Assembly (NCBI GenBank): GCA_024195265.1 | Contig: JAJLRJ010000002.1 | Span: 20,031,604 to 20,095,603, forward strand | Origin: Dendrophyllia cribrosa | Lineage: Eukaryota > Cnidaria > Anthozoa > Scleractinia > Dendrophylliidae | Direction of reading: 5' to 3' | Length of the DNA: 64,000 bases | Part shown: one piece after another, positions 22,113 through 32,039 of the stretch | How the letters are laid out: every line of letters begins with the position of its first letter | How positions within the stretch are numbered: position 1 is the first letter of the stretch | Notes under the pieces: model-generated | The model's input: only the letters and a program-made list of their open reading frames with translations | Told to the model about the DNA's origin: nothing | The model's database searches: none | Translations under genes and position numbers: made by a program

Positions 22113-22741
22113 GGGGGTGTTTACATGGGAAAACTCGCACCGGCGCGAGTTTCATACCGGGATGACTTCGTGATTTCGTATCGCGTTTACATGATGACTG
22201 GGTCATTTCATACCATGTTTACAAGAAAACTGAATCAAGCGGTTTCATTGGACTCGATGGTTCGACCTTTCCAAAATCAGTTTCCCATTTTTCTCCGAGA
22301 GACTTCCGGATGTGCTTCCACAAAAGAACTTTCTCAGAATCCCATTTTATACCTTCGCCAAGTTTTTGACGTTTAGAATTTCGTACTGCTAGAAGCAACG
22401 CGTCAGTTTTTTCATCATCCCACGTCCAACGTGTTGAAGCTGACGAAGCCATCTTGGATTGACAAAAATTACGCATGCGCTACCCGTTCCAGTGTACCTG
22501 CAAACCGATTTCACACCGAAACGAGTGGTCGTTTCACGTTTACATGATACCGTTGCGAAATCTCGTACCGGGGTGAAATTCTCGCCCCGGTGCGACAACC
22601 AGGGTGAACTCACGCCGGGGCGACTCGCGCCGGCATGACATTTTGTGGTGGTATCATGTAAACAAATGTAGAGCCATAAGAGGGAACCGGAGTGAACTCG
22701 CCCCGGCGCGAAAGTCGCCCCGGTGTCATGTAAACACCCCC
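22113..22741. mobile_element. PIF/Harbinger-like element with SANT ORF
   Basis: Terminal inverted repeats GGGGGTGTTTACATG / CATGTAAACACCCCC, flanked by TTA on both sides (22110-22112, 22742-22744). The 3-bp T-W-A duplication, this end type and an internal Myb/SANT-like ORF on the minus strand together identify PIF/Harbinger. No DDE nuclease ORF is present, so it cannot move alone. Confidence 0.8.
22219..22452 (-). CDS. Myb/SANT-like protein of the Harbinger element (partial)
   Basis: 77 residues from ATG at 22452. It starts MASSASTRWTWDDEKTDAL and continues with a W...W helix-turn-helix pattern (W9, W11, then WDSEKVLLWKHI). PIF/Harbinger elements carry a Myb/SANT protein that helps the transposase bind DNA and enter the nucleus. 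It ends early and lacks the C-terminal half expected for a full protein, so it is probably truncated or missing a spliced exon. Confidence 0.55.
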   Translation of the reverse strand: MASSASTRWTWDDEKTDALLLAVRNSKRQKLGEGIKWDSEKVLLWKHIRKSLGEKWETDFGKVEPSSPMKPLDSVFL

Positions 22742-22989
22742 TTACTCGCTTCCGATTGGTCTAAATAATGAATTTAAATGAGTCTTAAATGGCTTACGCC
22801 GTAGCTTGCACATGCGCCGAACCGTGAAACCCTCCCTTTAAACATAAACTGACGGGTATTTGAATAAAATTTTTCAAAGAAGATTTTGTTGTCCATTTTT
22901 ATGTGTTTGTTCATTCAATACATAGGTTGAAAAGCGATTTTATGTAAACAAAACAAGACTTAGATTTTATAGTTCTAACTTCGCTCGCG

Positions 22990-23340
22990 TCGTCTTGCGC
23001 AAAGATGTCTGTGTATTTTTTGCAATTTTGATTTCGAAATCAGTTTCTCGGGCAATTTTCGATACGCAACAGGTGGATTTTATTGGGAAATTAGTCATAC
23101 TAGTTATTCTAGACCGAGAAAAAGTTGTTTTTGTGAGCTTTTGTGCAGTCTAAATGTACTGTGCAGACGATCCCATAATAAGCTTACTGTTTTTGAGAAT
23201 TGCTAAAATTGAAAAATAGCCCAGTCGTCAATGTCAATTCTAATTTTTCTTGTGCTTCCGACCTTTCAACTAAGTTAAGCTTATCATCATCGTCTCTGTT
23301 CAGAGAGCTTCGCTGTCAGGCTAAGCCTATTTATATATAT
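22990..23340. repeat. Direct repeat block, copy 1 (partner 24900-25240)
   Basis: About 340 bp from TGTGTATTTTTTGCAATTTTG to AGGCTAAGCCTATTTATATA recur in the same orientation 1.9 kb downstream with substitutions and small indels (roughly 85-90% identity by eye). No ORF is conserved between them. They could be diverged LTR-like ends, but the sequence between them shows no retroelement genes. Confidence 0.75.
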
Positions 23341-23664
23341 ATTATCAGCATGCATAAGCTCGAGGAAGTACCAGTTTGGAGAAATTTGTAAAAAATCAAA
23401 ATATTTGATTCAATGTGTCATACATGTACCGAGGTTTAGTGGTGGAACACGTGGAAAAATGTCGTTGGTAGTCCCTTTGTGTGTGTTAAGCATTTTACGC
23501 AGACCGAGTCGGACAAAGACCTTCTGAGTAAAGGAGACTATTGTCGCGTGTGACACTGTTTGTTTTTGACAATGTTATATTATATATTAACCACTTAAGG
23601 AAGTAAGCTTTTGAAAAATAATTTCCTAAGGTTTTATACTGATTTGTTAAGACAGTCATTTTAC

Positions 23665-23874
23665 AGTTTTTACTCGAATAAACGCACACTTGAAAACCAT
23701 ATTTCTTATCCAACTGTCAAAAAGGAATTTAATGCCATGTGATTGTTTTAAAAATTTAACATATTCAGTGTACCCGACTACCCTTTTTAAAATTGATTTT
23801 TGAATTAAGGCCTCCCCAAAGCAACCGGTTTTTCAATAAACGCCTCGGTGGTTTATTCGAGTAAATGCGGTAAT
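23665..23874. repeat. MITE remnant (TTTACTCGAATAAACG ends)
   Basis: TTTTTACTCGAATAAACG at the left is inverted at the right as GGTTTATTCGAGTAAATGCGG. AATAAACGC occurs again internally. Non-coding, partial. Confidence 0.5.
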
Positions 23875-24360
23875 CAATTTTTTGGGCAAAGTTTAAACAT
23901 GTAGAACATGATAGATGCTGATCATAATTTTTAGAATGTCTTTGGTTCCTATTCCAAACGCGCATTTGGTTGTTTTTACACTACAAAAAATGTTGCTCCG
24001 GACTCCTTTCAAGAGTTGCTAGGACCGGCACAGAGCACAGAGGAGTCAATTTGACCGTACGGGCTGATTTTACAGTGTAAAATCCAGCTTCTTCTTCTGT
24101 TCCTTGGCCATGGTCTGTTAAAACATTATCCTCAACAGGTGAACGGATTAAACGTTTTGGCCTTCACATTTGTAATAGCGCCTGTTTTTGATAATTTAAC
24201 CCAAATCAAGGTTCTCGCTGTCTTAGGAGTTTTGTTGTATATTTGCTTACGCTAGGAGTTTTTGGGTTAATGATATAACAATGGCATGTATCTTTTATCC
24301 TTTTTCTTGTAAAACAAGTTCGTATTAGAAGTTGTTAAATAGAAGTAAGTTGTAACGACT

Positions 24361-24746
24361 CCGGGGGGGGGGGGGGGGGGGGGGGGATACTCTGCAAATG
24401 TTTGGGTGGGGGTGCGCCGCTGGGACTCTGAGACCCTTAACCTATACTAGACCATGCTATTTTTCAGAAACTCCTTCACTATCACAGTTATTAGCTAACA
24501 GGGGTCAGTAAAAATGCCGTACTGCCCGCCATACCGATTTTTAAATGCCATTCAGTGCCAGTAAACCTTGTCTAGACTAAATTCTTCACGCAACTGATCA
24601 GTTTCGCGGAAAATGATACCCTATTCTAGACCAAAAAAATCTCTGATTACTATACCCTATCCCAGACTAAACTGCCTGAAAACAATACCCTTCAGAGCGG
24701 CACATTCGTATATAGCTCATATATGGGAGTATCCCCCCCCCCCCGG
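24361..24746. mobile_element. Poly-G-ended MITE with 9-bp TSD
   Basis: Ends CCGGGG(n)GATACTCT and GGGAGTATCC(C)nGG are inverted repeats whose outer part is a G/C homopolymer. Flanks GTAACGACT (24352-24360) and GTAACAACT (24747-24755) match in 8 of 9 bases, consistent with an aged 9-bp target duplication. The interior is non-coding with repeated 'ATACCCTAT.C.AGAC' motifs. The homopolymer ends mean the true length may differ from the assembly. Confidence 0.75.
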
Positions 24747-24899
24747 GTAACAACTACCTCTAGTGTGTAAATACAAGAAAGGTTTTAATGGAATGGAAAA
24801 CAAAAGACAACTTGCCGTTGTGTCAGTTGTATATGTCCCGATTGGCGGATCAAGCAGACACGCCCAGGGCCATTCTTTCTCTTTTTGATAAGTTCCTCA

Positions 24900-25240
24900 A
24901 GGAAGGATGCAAATATGTTTGTGTATTTTTTGCAATTTTGATTTCCAAATCAGTTTCTCGGGCAATTTTTGATACGCAACAGGTGTATTTTATTCGGAAA
25001 TTAGTCAAACTAGTTATTCTAGACTGAGAAAAAGTTGTTTTGTGAACTTTTTTACGGTCTAAATGTTTTGGGCAGATGGTCGCGTAATACTGTTTTTGAG
25101 AATTCCCAAAATTGAAAAATAGCTCGGTCGTTAATCTTAATTCTTTATGCTTCCGACCTTTCACTTTAGTTAAGCTTATCATCGGCTTTCTGTTCAGAGA
25201 GCTACGCTGTTAGGCTCAGCCTATCTATATATATTAGGGA
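24900..25240. repeat. Direct repeat block, copy 2 (partner 22990-23340)
   Basis: See the partner entry. This copy shares the ending CTGTTCAGAGAGCT..GCTGTTAGGCTCAGCCTAT followed by a TA run. Confidence 0.75.
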
Positions 25241-25869
25241 ACCCCTCAGTGGGTTATACGAGACAATATTGACTGACATGGAGAAATCTGAACTACTTTC
25301 ATTAAAAGACGGTTATAACAGTACTCATGCGCAAAGCGCAATCAGTTAAAAAATGCCCTTCGTTTTTCTTTTTCTTTTTCTTATTTTTTGTGTCACGATT
25401 TTGCATGCAAATTATGCACGCATATTTTAAATTGTGCACTTCCGGTTCATAGCTTTGCCATTTACATTTCCTGTTTAGTGACTTCCGGCCACTGTCACTT
25501 CCGGTAAAACAGCGTTACCTAAGTGTCACGACATCGTCTCCTACAACCCTACTTACATTACTGATGTTCACGTTAGGTATATATAAAACTTAGAAGAATC
25601 ACTGGCTTCATTGTGATACAGCCTTCATTTACAAAACATTCAAAAAAACTTTATTACGCATGCGCACGAGTATAGGCTGCTTGAAGCCTCTTGTTCTGCT
25701 ATAATTTTTGAAAATCTCTTCAAGAAGGATACAAACTGATAGCCAAGTATTTGAGAACCAATGAGAGAGTGTGATTTTTTTGTAACGCATGAGTCAATGA
25801 AACGAAAACAAAAATATGACAGAATGTTCTTTGAGGATGTTAGAGATAGCAAAGGAACACTCTACCTAG

Positions 25870-26345
25870 TGGTGTGTTCATATCAGTACCGAAATATGTT
25901 TAGAGTAAACGTGTTTTAATGATTGTTTCCCGTAAACATTTTTACGATTTCATTGTTCACATTAGTTGTTAATTTCATCACGTTTAATACTGTTTTACGA
26001 AGCAGGCATAAGCTCGCATTAAATATTTATACTAGTTACACAAAAACCGAGCAACATAGAGCTCGATCTTGCTGTTGTATGATTTTGTGGTTAAATCTCA
26101 CTTCACCCGCAGCTCTTCGAGAGCGAAGCCGATGATGCAGTGTTAAACAAGAAGACGAGTTTCGCAGCTGCGCTTACGTGTTTCGTCTGGCTTAGATCGA
26201 AACTACCTAGTGAGATTCAATCATGCTCAAAGTATATAAAAAATGTTTAGATCATGATTCGGGCATGTGACCACTTTACATAGTGAAACATGCTTCATTC
26301 GTGATCAGACTAAATATGTTTCACCCTAGTGTGAACACAGCATAA
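25870..26345. repeat. Dispersed repeat, copy 2 (partner 6430-6870)
   Basis: Carries the shared blocks TTTCATTGTTCACATTAGTT, ACTGTTTTACGAAGCAGGCAT and, at the end, AAATATGTTTCACCCTAGTG then TGAACACAGC, which approximately inverts the start (GTGTGTTCATATCAGTACCG..ATATGTTT). Probably a non-autonomous TIR transposon. Confidence 0.55.
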
Positions 26346-26399
26346 GTGTTTTGATGGCCGCATGAAGGTCTCGTGACGGGAGGTCTGTCACGGAAGTGA

Positions 26400-28680
26400 T
26401 TCATATTAAAGACCATTAAACGCTTTGCTTGCTTGTTTAGCTTTCAGTTTACTTTGCTTCAGGTCTAGAAATTACGCCAAAGAAACAACTTCTGAGATTT
26501 TACAGCGCGCTTCTTAGCAAATACAAAAACGTAAGTACAGCATCGTTGATTTATTCTTAAACTTTATTGAATGTGCGCTTTGAAAGTGTCTCACTCTGTG
26601 AGGGTATATCGGACCATGTCAGTTGCGCGCGATTATCACACCATGTCGCAATGGAGTAAGAACTACAAGGAGGCTTACTTTGTTTGAGTTCTTCACGAGT
26701 ATTTTATGCAACTGATATACACTAGGGAGGGAAGCAAGGCACTCGCCTCTTGTAAAAAACTGACCTCAAGCTCGCGGCTTCTTAGATCGCAGGAAATCCA
26801 AAGAATCGAAAGAATGTCTTCTGTATTCTCTCAAAGTCAGAAATATGTTCTTTCTGTTGCATGTTTAAGCTCGTTCTCTGACTTGTTATCGCCTGTTCGG
26901 TCAGTTTATACGACAACGTATCTACTGAAAAGTTTATCCCATCTACACTTCTTTATTCCTTCCTATAATTTCGTTTTTTTATACTATCGACTCAAACATC
27001 ATGTGAAAGCTTGTGAAGGTTCCATTCGGACTTTGGAAAACCATTCAAAGTAGCGTGACTTACAGTTAAATTATCTAGAATGAGCTAGTCCGTTGAATGG
27101 TTATTGTGAAACCCGATCTTAATCCTTGGGGAAATTCCCTTCCGTGTTTCGTTTCCCAATCGCGTTATTAAAACATCTCGGGTATCTACATGGAAAATTC
27201 TAGAATCATTGACATTACTTTATATTAAATAGTTGACCTTTCGTTTATTAGTCGCGTGATTAAAAAATAGGCAGTCTATGACTGCATGTAGCTTACTGCG
27301 CCTGTTATTACTTAGATTATCGTAGGATTTCCTGGCCCGCTAGCCCCCCCCCCCCCCCGTGCCCCCTGGATTTCGAAGCCCAGAGACCCCCCTCTCCTGC
27401 CTGGATTTCCAATAAATTTTTGGCAGCCCTAAATTTACAGGTAATGAAAAAAAAAATACATGTAATCGCATTCAGGAGATTCTGTTTTTATAATTTTCAA
27501 AACCGTGGCGACGAGTGCTATAAATTGGTGAAACATTTTAAAAATAAATATTGCGTGACGCATCATGACCCCCCCCCCCCCCACCCCCTCGGTGATTTCA
27601 ATACTAAATCGAAGTGAAATTTTTCTAGTACCTTTAATAACTGCTTTGATTTTGCCATGTATTAGGTTTTCCCGGCTTCATAGTTTTTTCAAAGTGTTGT
27701 CGCAAATACACAATATTTCCTTGAATGAAAATGTCTTTCCCTTCAATAAAAGAGTTAAACGCTTATCAGAATTCATTTTTTTTCTGCTTCCGGAAGGCTT
27801 AGCGATTTGTTTATCCTAATTGCAGCGCTAGCGTCTGCGAATTATATTATAAACACAAACAATATTTAAATTCAGCAATCTACTTTATTATATCTAGTGT
27901 TTTCTAAAACTGATTTCCGACTTTTTCTGCGTATATAGAATGCCATTCTTATCCGTAAAGATGATTCGAATAATGTTTTCGCGAATCAAAAATATCTTAA
28001 AGCAAACTTTATTTCAGAAAGCGCTATTTAATTTAATTATATTTACTGCCCATGGCGTGCCTCTACCGTGATTATTGGCTTCATGAAGAAAACATTCGAA
28101 CAAGTTTGATCGCAATTTACACAAGAAACGAATTCTCTCAGTTGAAAGTTTTATTTAAATATCTACTAGTTTAGTCTCAAGAGCAAAACGCGTCAAATTA
28201 TCGCATCAAGGAAACTGTCGGCCACGCAAATTTGTTCAGCATCTGGCGAATTTCTCGCTCGACCGATTGTGGTCAAGTTTTCTAAATATTTCACAAAAGC
28301 CACTAATAAGACAAAGAAACAGTCTATGAAATGTTTCTTACAAAGTAAATGGACACTAAAAAATGTGACTTTCTTTACCGTAGTTTTCCAGGAATGCTTG
28401 AAAATTCTTAGTAAAGTCTGCCGCTTCGAGTATAAATTCTGAAAGAAGACGTCCTCACTTGTGACAAATTTCATCGCTTTCAGCTCTCAAACCACCACTA
28501 CAAAGGCATAAAAATCTTCTAAAGGACTTTTTCTTTCCATTTCGAAGTCTTGAAAGGCGTGCTTTCTTCCCGGTTATGCAAAATGAACGTCTACAAAATG
28601 GAAGCGTGGAGTTCACGGGCGGCCATATTTGTTAGAAATCTGATAGTCTTCTCTGAGTGAACATTCGATTCGGGCCATTC
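26400..28680. other. Intergenic, no gene supported
   Basis: AT-rich sequence with two poly-C runs (about 27343-27358 and 27569-27584). ORFs of 65-115 codons exist on both strands, but none has recognisable motifs, splice context or protein-like composition that I would trust. Confidence 0.4.
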
Positions 28681-28767
28681 GAAGCTATCTTCGACAAATT
28701 AACGTTGAACAACCGACGAGGTTGCGAAGCTATCCTCGACAAACGTTGAACAACCGACGAGGTTCCG
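28681..28767 (+). repeat. Two-copy tandem duplication (about 43 bp)
   Basis: GCGAAGCTATCCTCGACAAA...CGTTGAACAACCGACGAGGTT occurs twice in a row; the first copy has an extra TTAA. Confidence 0.75.
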
Positions 28768-29529
28768 AGAAAAAAAGGAGCTAAGATCGGGGAATATCGG
28801 ATCGAAATCGGCAGAGTTCGTTGTGGGCTCAGATTCTATTGTTACACTCACTCACTCACTCAAACGGACAACATAGTAGCTTACGCCTTCTAAAGACAGT
28901 AAGCTACAAAAATCATGTGAGAAGCGCATGTATTTCGGCTGTATTTCTGTATTGTATTTCGGATGTATTTCTGCACGCGATGTGTCATTCGAGGGTTTCG
29001 GCTTTCAAAAACATAGCTTTTTGGGCACAAAGCACAAAGCTCAGTTGCTTAATAAATAAACCGCGCTGGATAGACTATATAGATATTTACTCTATTCTCA
29101 GTACCGACAATAAAGCAGGAATATTTCCATAACAATAGATATCCCGTTGTATATATTACCTCCATTCTTTCTATTGTGCGCATTTGTCGAACAACATCTC
29201 AGAGTGTGGCCAGCGATTTTTTCTCCTCTACACAGTGCACGCGTCATGGTTGAACCACCGCCGCCTGTCGAACACCCCCTTTTCATGTACGTGCCCAAGA
29301 CGTAAACGAAGTAGAAAAGATGCGCCTGTGCAAAACGCCCCGGTCGCAGTTCCACTGAGTTCAAAATGCTCGTCCTGCAGAAGACCCGGCCGTGGAGAAT
29401 CCTGGCGCTGTATTTATTGTCCCATCGCTTGTGGTAATTTGTCCTGTTTTAGTGCTTTTGTTGTTTAGTCATTTGCTCTAGTTTTGTTTCCATGCATGCG
29501 CGCCGAGATTGACTTTTCTGCCTATGAAA

Positions 29530-29990
29530 ACATGTGCGAGAGTGGTACGGCCACCGCACAAAAGTGTTGTAACTCAGAGTATGTGGGTGAGTGGGACGGC
29601 CACCGCACAAGAGTTTGTGAAACAAGGAATATGTGCGTGAGTGGGACGGCTACCGCACAAGAGTTTGTGAAACAAGGAATATGTGCGTGAGTGTAGCCTG
29701 CGAATACAGCCGCCTCTCATCGCTCCCGGCCGCTAGGGACGCGCGAACGCCCCTAGCGGCCGGGAGCGATGAGAGGCGGCTGTATTCGCAGGCTAGCGTG
29801 AGTGGGACGGCCACCGCACAAGAGTTTTGTAACTCAAGGAATATGTGCGTGAGTGGGACGGCCACCGCACAAGAGTTTGTGAGACAAGGAATATGTGCGT
29901 GAGTGGGACGGCCACCGCACAAGAATTTTGAAAGTCAAAGAATATGTGCGTGAGTGGTACGGCCACAGCACGAAAGTTTTAGGCGGTATT
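29530..29990 (+). repeat. Minisatellite, about 50-bp unit, interrupted by a MITE
   Basis: Seven to eight units of 'GTGCGTGAGTGGGACGGCCA' + 'CCGCACAAGAGTTTGTGA' + AACAAGGAAT, the outer ones more diverged. A 102-bp palindromic element (29694-29795) sits inside one unit. The open frames through the array (e.g. repeated SGTATAQEF) follow from the unit length and base composition; no start, splice or homology supports a protein. Confidence 0.85.
29694..29795. mobile_element. Palindromic MITE with 9-bp TSD, nested in the minisatellite
   Basis: Arms of about 45 bp, TAGCCTGCGAATACAGCCGC... and its exact reverse complement, surround an 11-bp centre. The flanks are exact direct repeats GCGTGAGTG (29685-29693, 29796-29804), and this 9-mer is present once in undisturbed minisatellite units, which confirms it as a target duplication. 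An identical single arm lies at 3408-3451. Confidence 0.9.
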
Positions 29991-30638
29991 GCCACCGCTA
30001 AAATGTTTGTCGCTGCCGAATAATATGTTTTGAGCGCCACGACCTCCGCACCTAAATTTGTCTTTGTTTTAAACGGGTTTACGCGTCAGCAGTAAGACCA
30101 CTGCTTGCCAAATGTGTGTTTTTTGTACGATCGCTGTTTCAGGTTTACTGTGCCTATATGAGACAATTTTGATGTGAGTACGCGTAGAATGGGCCGCTGC
30201 AAAGCAGTTCTAGTATGATTTATTTCCACGTGCGGGTATGTTAAAGGAGTTTGTTGTCAAATTTTAGCCAAACTCCGCAATCTAGAACTAGCCGCTGAAT
30301 TTAGTAGCATAGCCACCATAGCAAATACCAAAAAAAAGCAAGGTTAAGGGAGGCGCGGATGGACAAGATTTAAGATAACAACGGTTTGCAATTCAAATTT
30401 TCGATAACCGGTTCGCCTAACAGTTTTCAAAGATTATCTTTGTTGTTTTGTAAATTTGAATGACAAAGTTCGAGAGGCATATTTCTTTGTTTTGAAGTTG
30501 TGATCTTGTCGTTCACATGATAATTTCCAAGCTAACGTCAAGTTTTCATGGCGACTAATCAGGAGTCTGGGGAGCAATGGACGTGTGAGGACGTGTTTTC
30601 TTGCCGTCCGCTAAAGCGGCACACTAGATAAGCTATTT

Positions 30639-31609
30639 ATGGCCGAATCGTTAACTAAATTTCTAGAAAAGAAGCGTTTTCATTCCTCCTCTTCGGAAGA
30701 TTCTTCGCCTTCCCCGAACAGAAAGCAAAAAGAAGCCAAAAAGCTAAGAAGTGAAAGTGTTACTTCCGAAGAGATCATCCACCACGAGGGAGCGGACAAG
30801 ATGCCTGCCCATTGTGCCAACTGTGATGTGAAACTCGAGTCGATTCTAACCAAACTTGAACTGCTTGATGCCATCGAAAAGTCAATGAAAGTATTGCAAG
30901 AAACTCTGGGAAAGATGGACACGCGTATCCTTTCATTAGAAAGCGTTCAGGCGACGGTGAACCGTGACATTAACGATCTTCAAGCCAGTCTGAGTTTCAC
31001 CCAAGATCGGCACACTAAATTCAACGCAAGTTTCGAAAGTTTAAAAGATCAAACCAATTTAAAACTGGCTGAGATGGCCAAGAAGAATGACGAATTAGAA
31101 GGAAAGCTCAAGGAGTAGAAAGCCAACACCCTTACCTGGAAGCATATTCCAGACGAGAGAATATAAAGTTTGAAAATATCCAAGAGGAACCTGGCCAGAA
31201 GCGAGAGGATACCGAAGAAGTGCTCCGCAACTTCTTAGAAACACACCTTGGTTATGAACAAGCTCATGACATCGAAATCCAGAGAGTTCACCGATTGAAA
31301 ACAAAGAAAGCAGATGGAAACCCAAAGCCCATCATCGCGAGGTTTCTACGTTACAAGGACTGCGAGCGTATTTTATCTTTGGGCCGTCGATTAAAAGATA
31401 CCGAGTACCGAATGTATCAAGATTTACCTTACGGCATAGTGGAAAGAAGAAGAAAACAAATGGACGTATTTAAAGCTGCCAAAAGGAACCAAATACCGGC
31501 TGCTTTCAGTAAGTCACAACCTGATAAACTTTATATTAGTGGAAAATTTTGGCCAGTTGGCAAACCTCTGGAAATATGTGAAAACACCAAATTGATAAAT
31601 AATGTGTAA
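30639..31609 (+). pseudogene. L1-like ORF1p, broken by a stop and a frameshift
   Basis: Frame 1 (30639-31118) encodes a Ser/Lys-rich start, a Cys pair (HCANCD) and a long coiled coil (about residues 65-158). It stops at TAG near 31116. The continuation in another frame has 'LEAYSRRENIKFENI' (about 31135-31180), then the C-terminal domain with 'IQRVHRLKTKKADGNPKPII' and 'YRMYQDLPYGIVERRRKQ'. This is the coiled-coil plus RRM plus C-terminal-domain order of L1 ORF1 (Transposase_22 family), an RNA-binding trimeric chaperone. One missing base at about 31131 explains the shift, in addition to the stop. Confidence 0.8.
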
Positions 31610-32039
31610 TACATTTATAACGATCTATGCATTGATCCGCTTTAGCAGACGGGCAACCATTATTATTAAATTCCTAACCGACCATATTGCCGTACCCCGG
31701 CCGAAACGCAATTAATGCGTTTTCAAAACCTTTCGTTAAGGTCTTGTTTGAGCTATAAGATGTGTGTTCCAATTGTTGTAATTCTCGTATGTTTCTGTGT
31801 CTTACTGTGCTCGGTTAAAATTTTTTTTTGTTTACTTTTTTTTGACTTAAAACTTTACTATTATGCAAATTCACGAAATAATTTTAAACATATGCATTTT
31901 TTTTTTACACGATCCCTAAGGACGAAAAAAAAAGCCGTCAAAACGTATCTCACCTCAAGTTGCCTTATTACTGACGCATATTTAGTTAAGACAAAAAAAC
32001 ATATTTAATTTAGACACCCTTGAAAATCTTGACATCAAG

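Larger units (their letters stand above)
21796..22837. mobile_element. TTAA-flanked TIR element with a nested Harbinger
   Basis: Arms AGGGAGGGTTTCATGGTTCG and its near-exact reverse complement match over about 32 bp, with TTAA on both outer sides (21792-21795 and 22838-22841). TTAA target sites are used by piggyBac and Kolobok transposons; AGGG-type ends fit Kolobok slightly better. No own transposase is visible. The middle is occupied by the element 22113-22741. Confidence 0.7.

Noticed and set aside
22990..25240. LTR retrotransposon bounded by the 340-bp direct repeats
   Set aside because: No gag, pol, primer-binding site or polypurine tract between them, and the space holds unrelated MITEs.
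26706..27053. 115-codon + strand ORF
   Set aside because: No recognisable motif and no sign of splicing; likely chance.
28193..28474. 93-codon minus-strand ORF
   Set aside because: Phe/Lys-rich with no homology I can recognise; not supported as a gene.
29530..29990. CRISPR-like array
   Set aside because: Repeats are contiguous about 50-bp units with no unique spacers, in animal DNA; it is a minisatellite.
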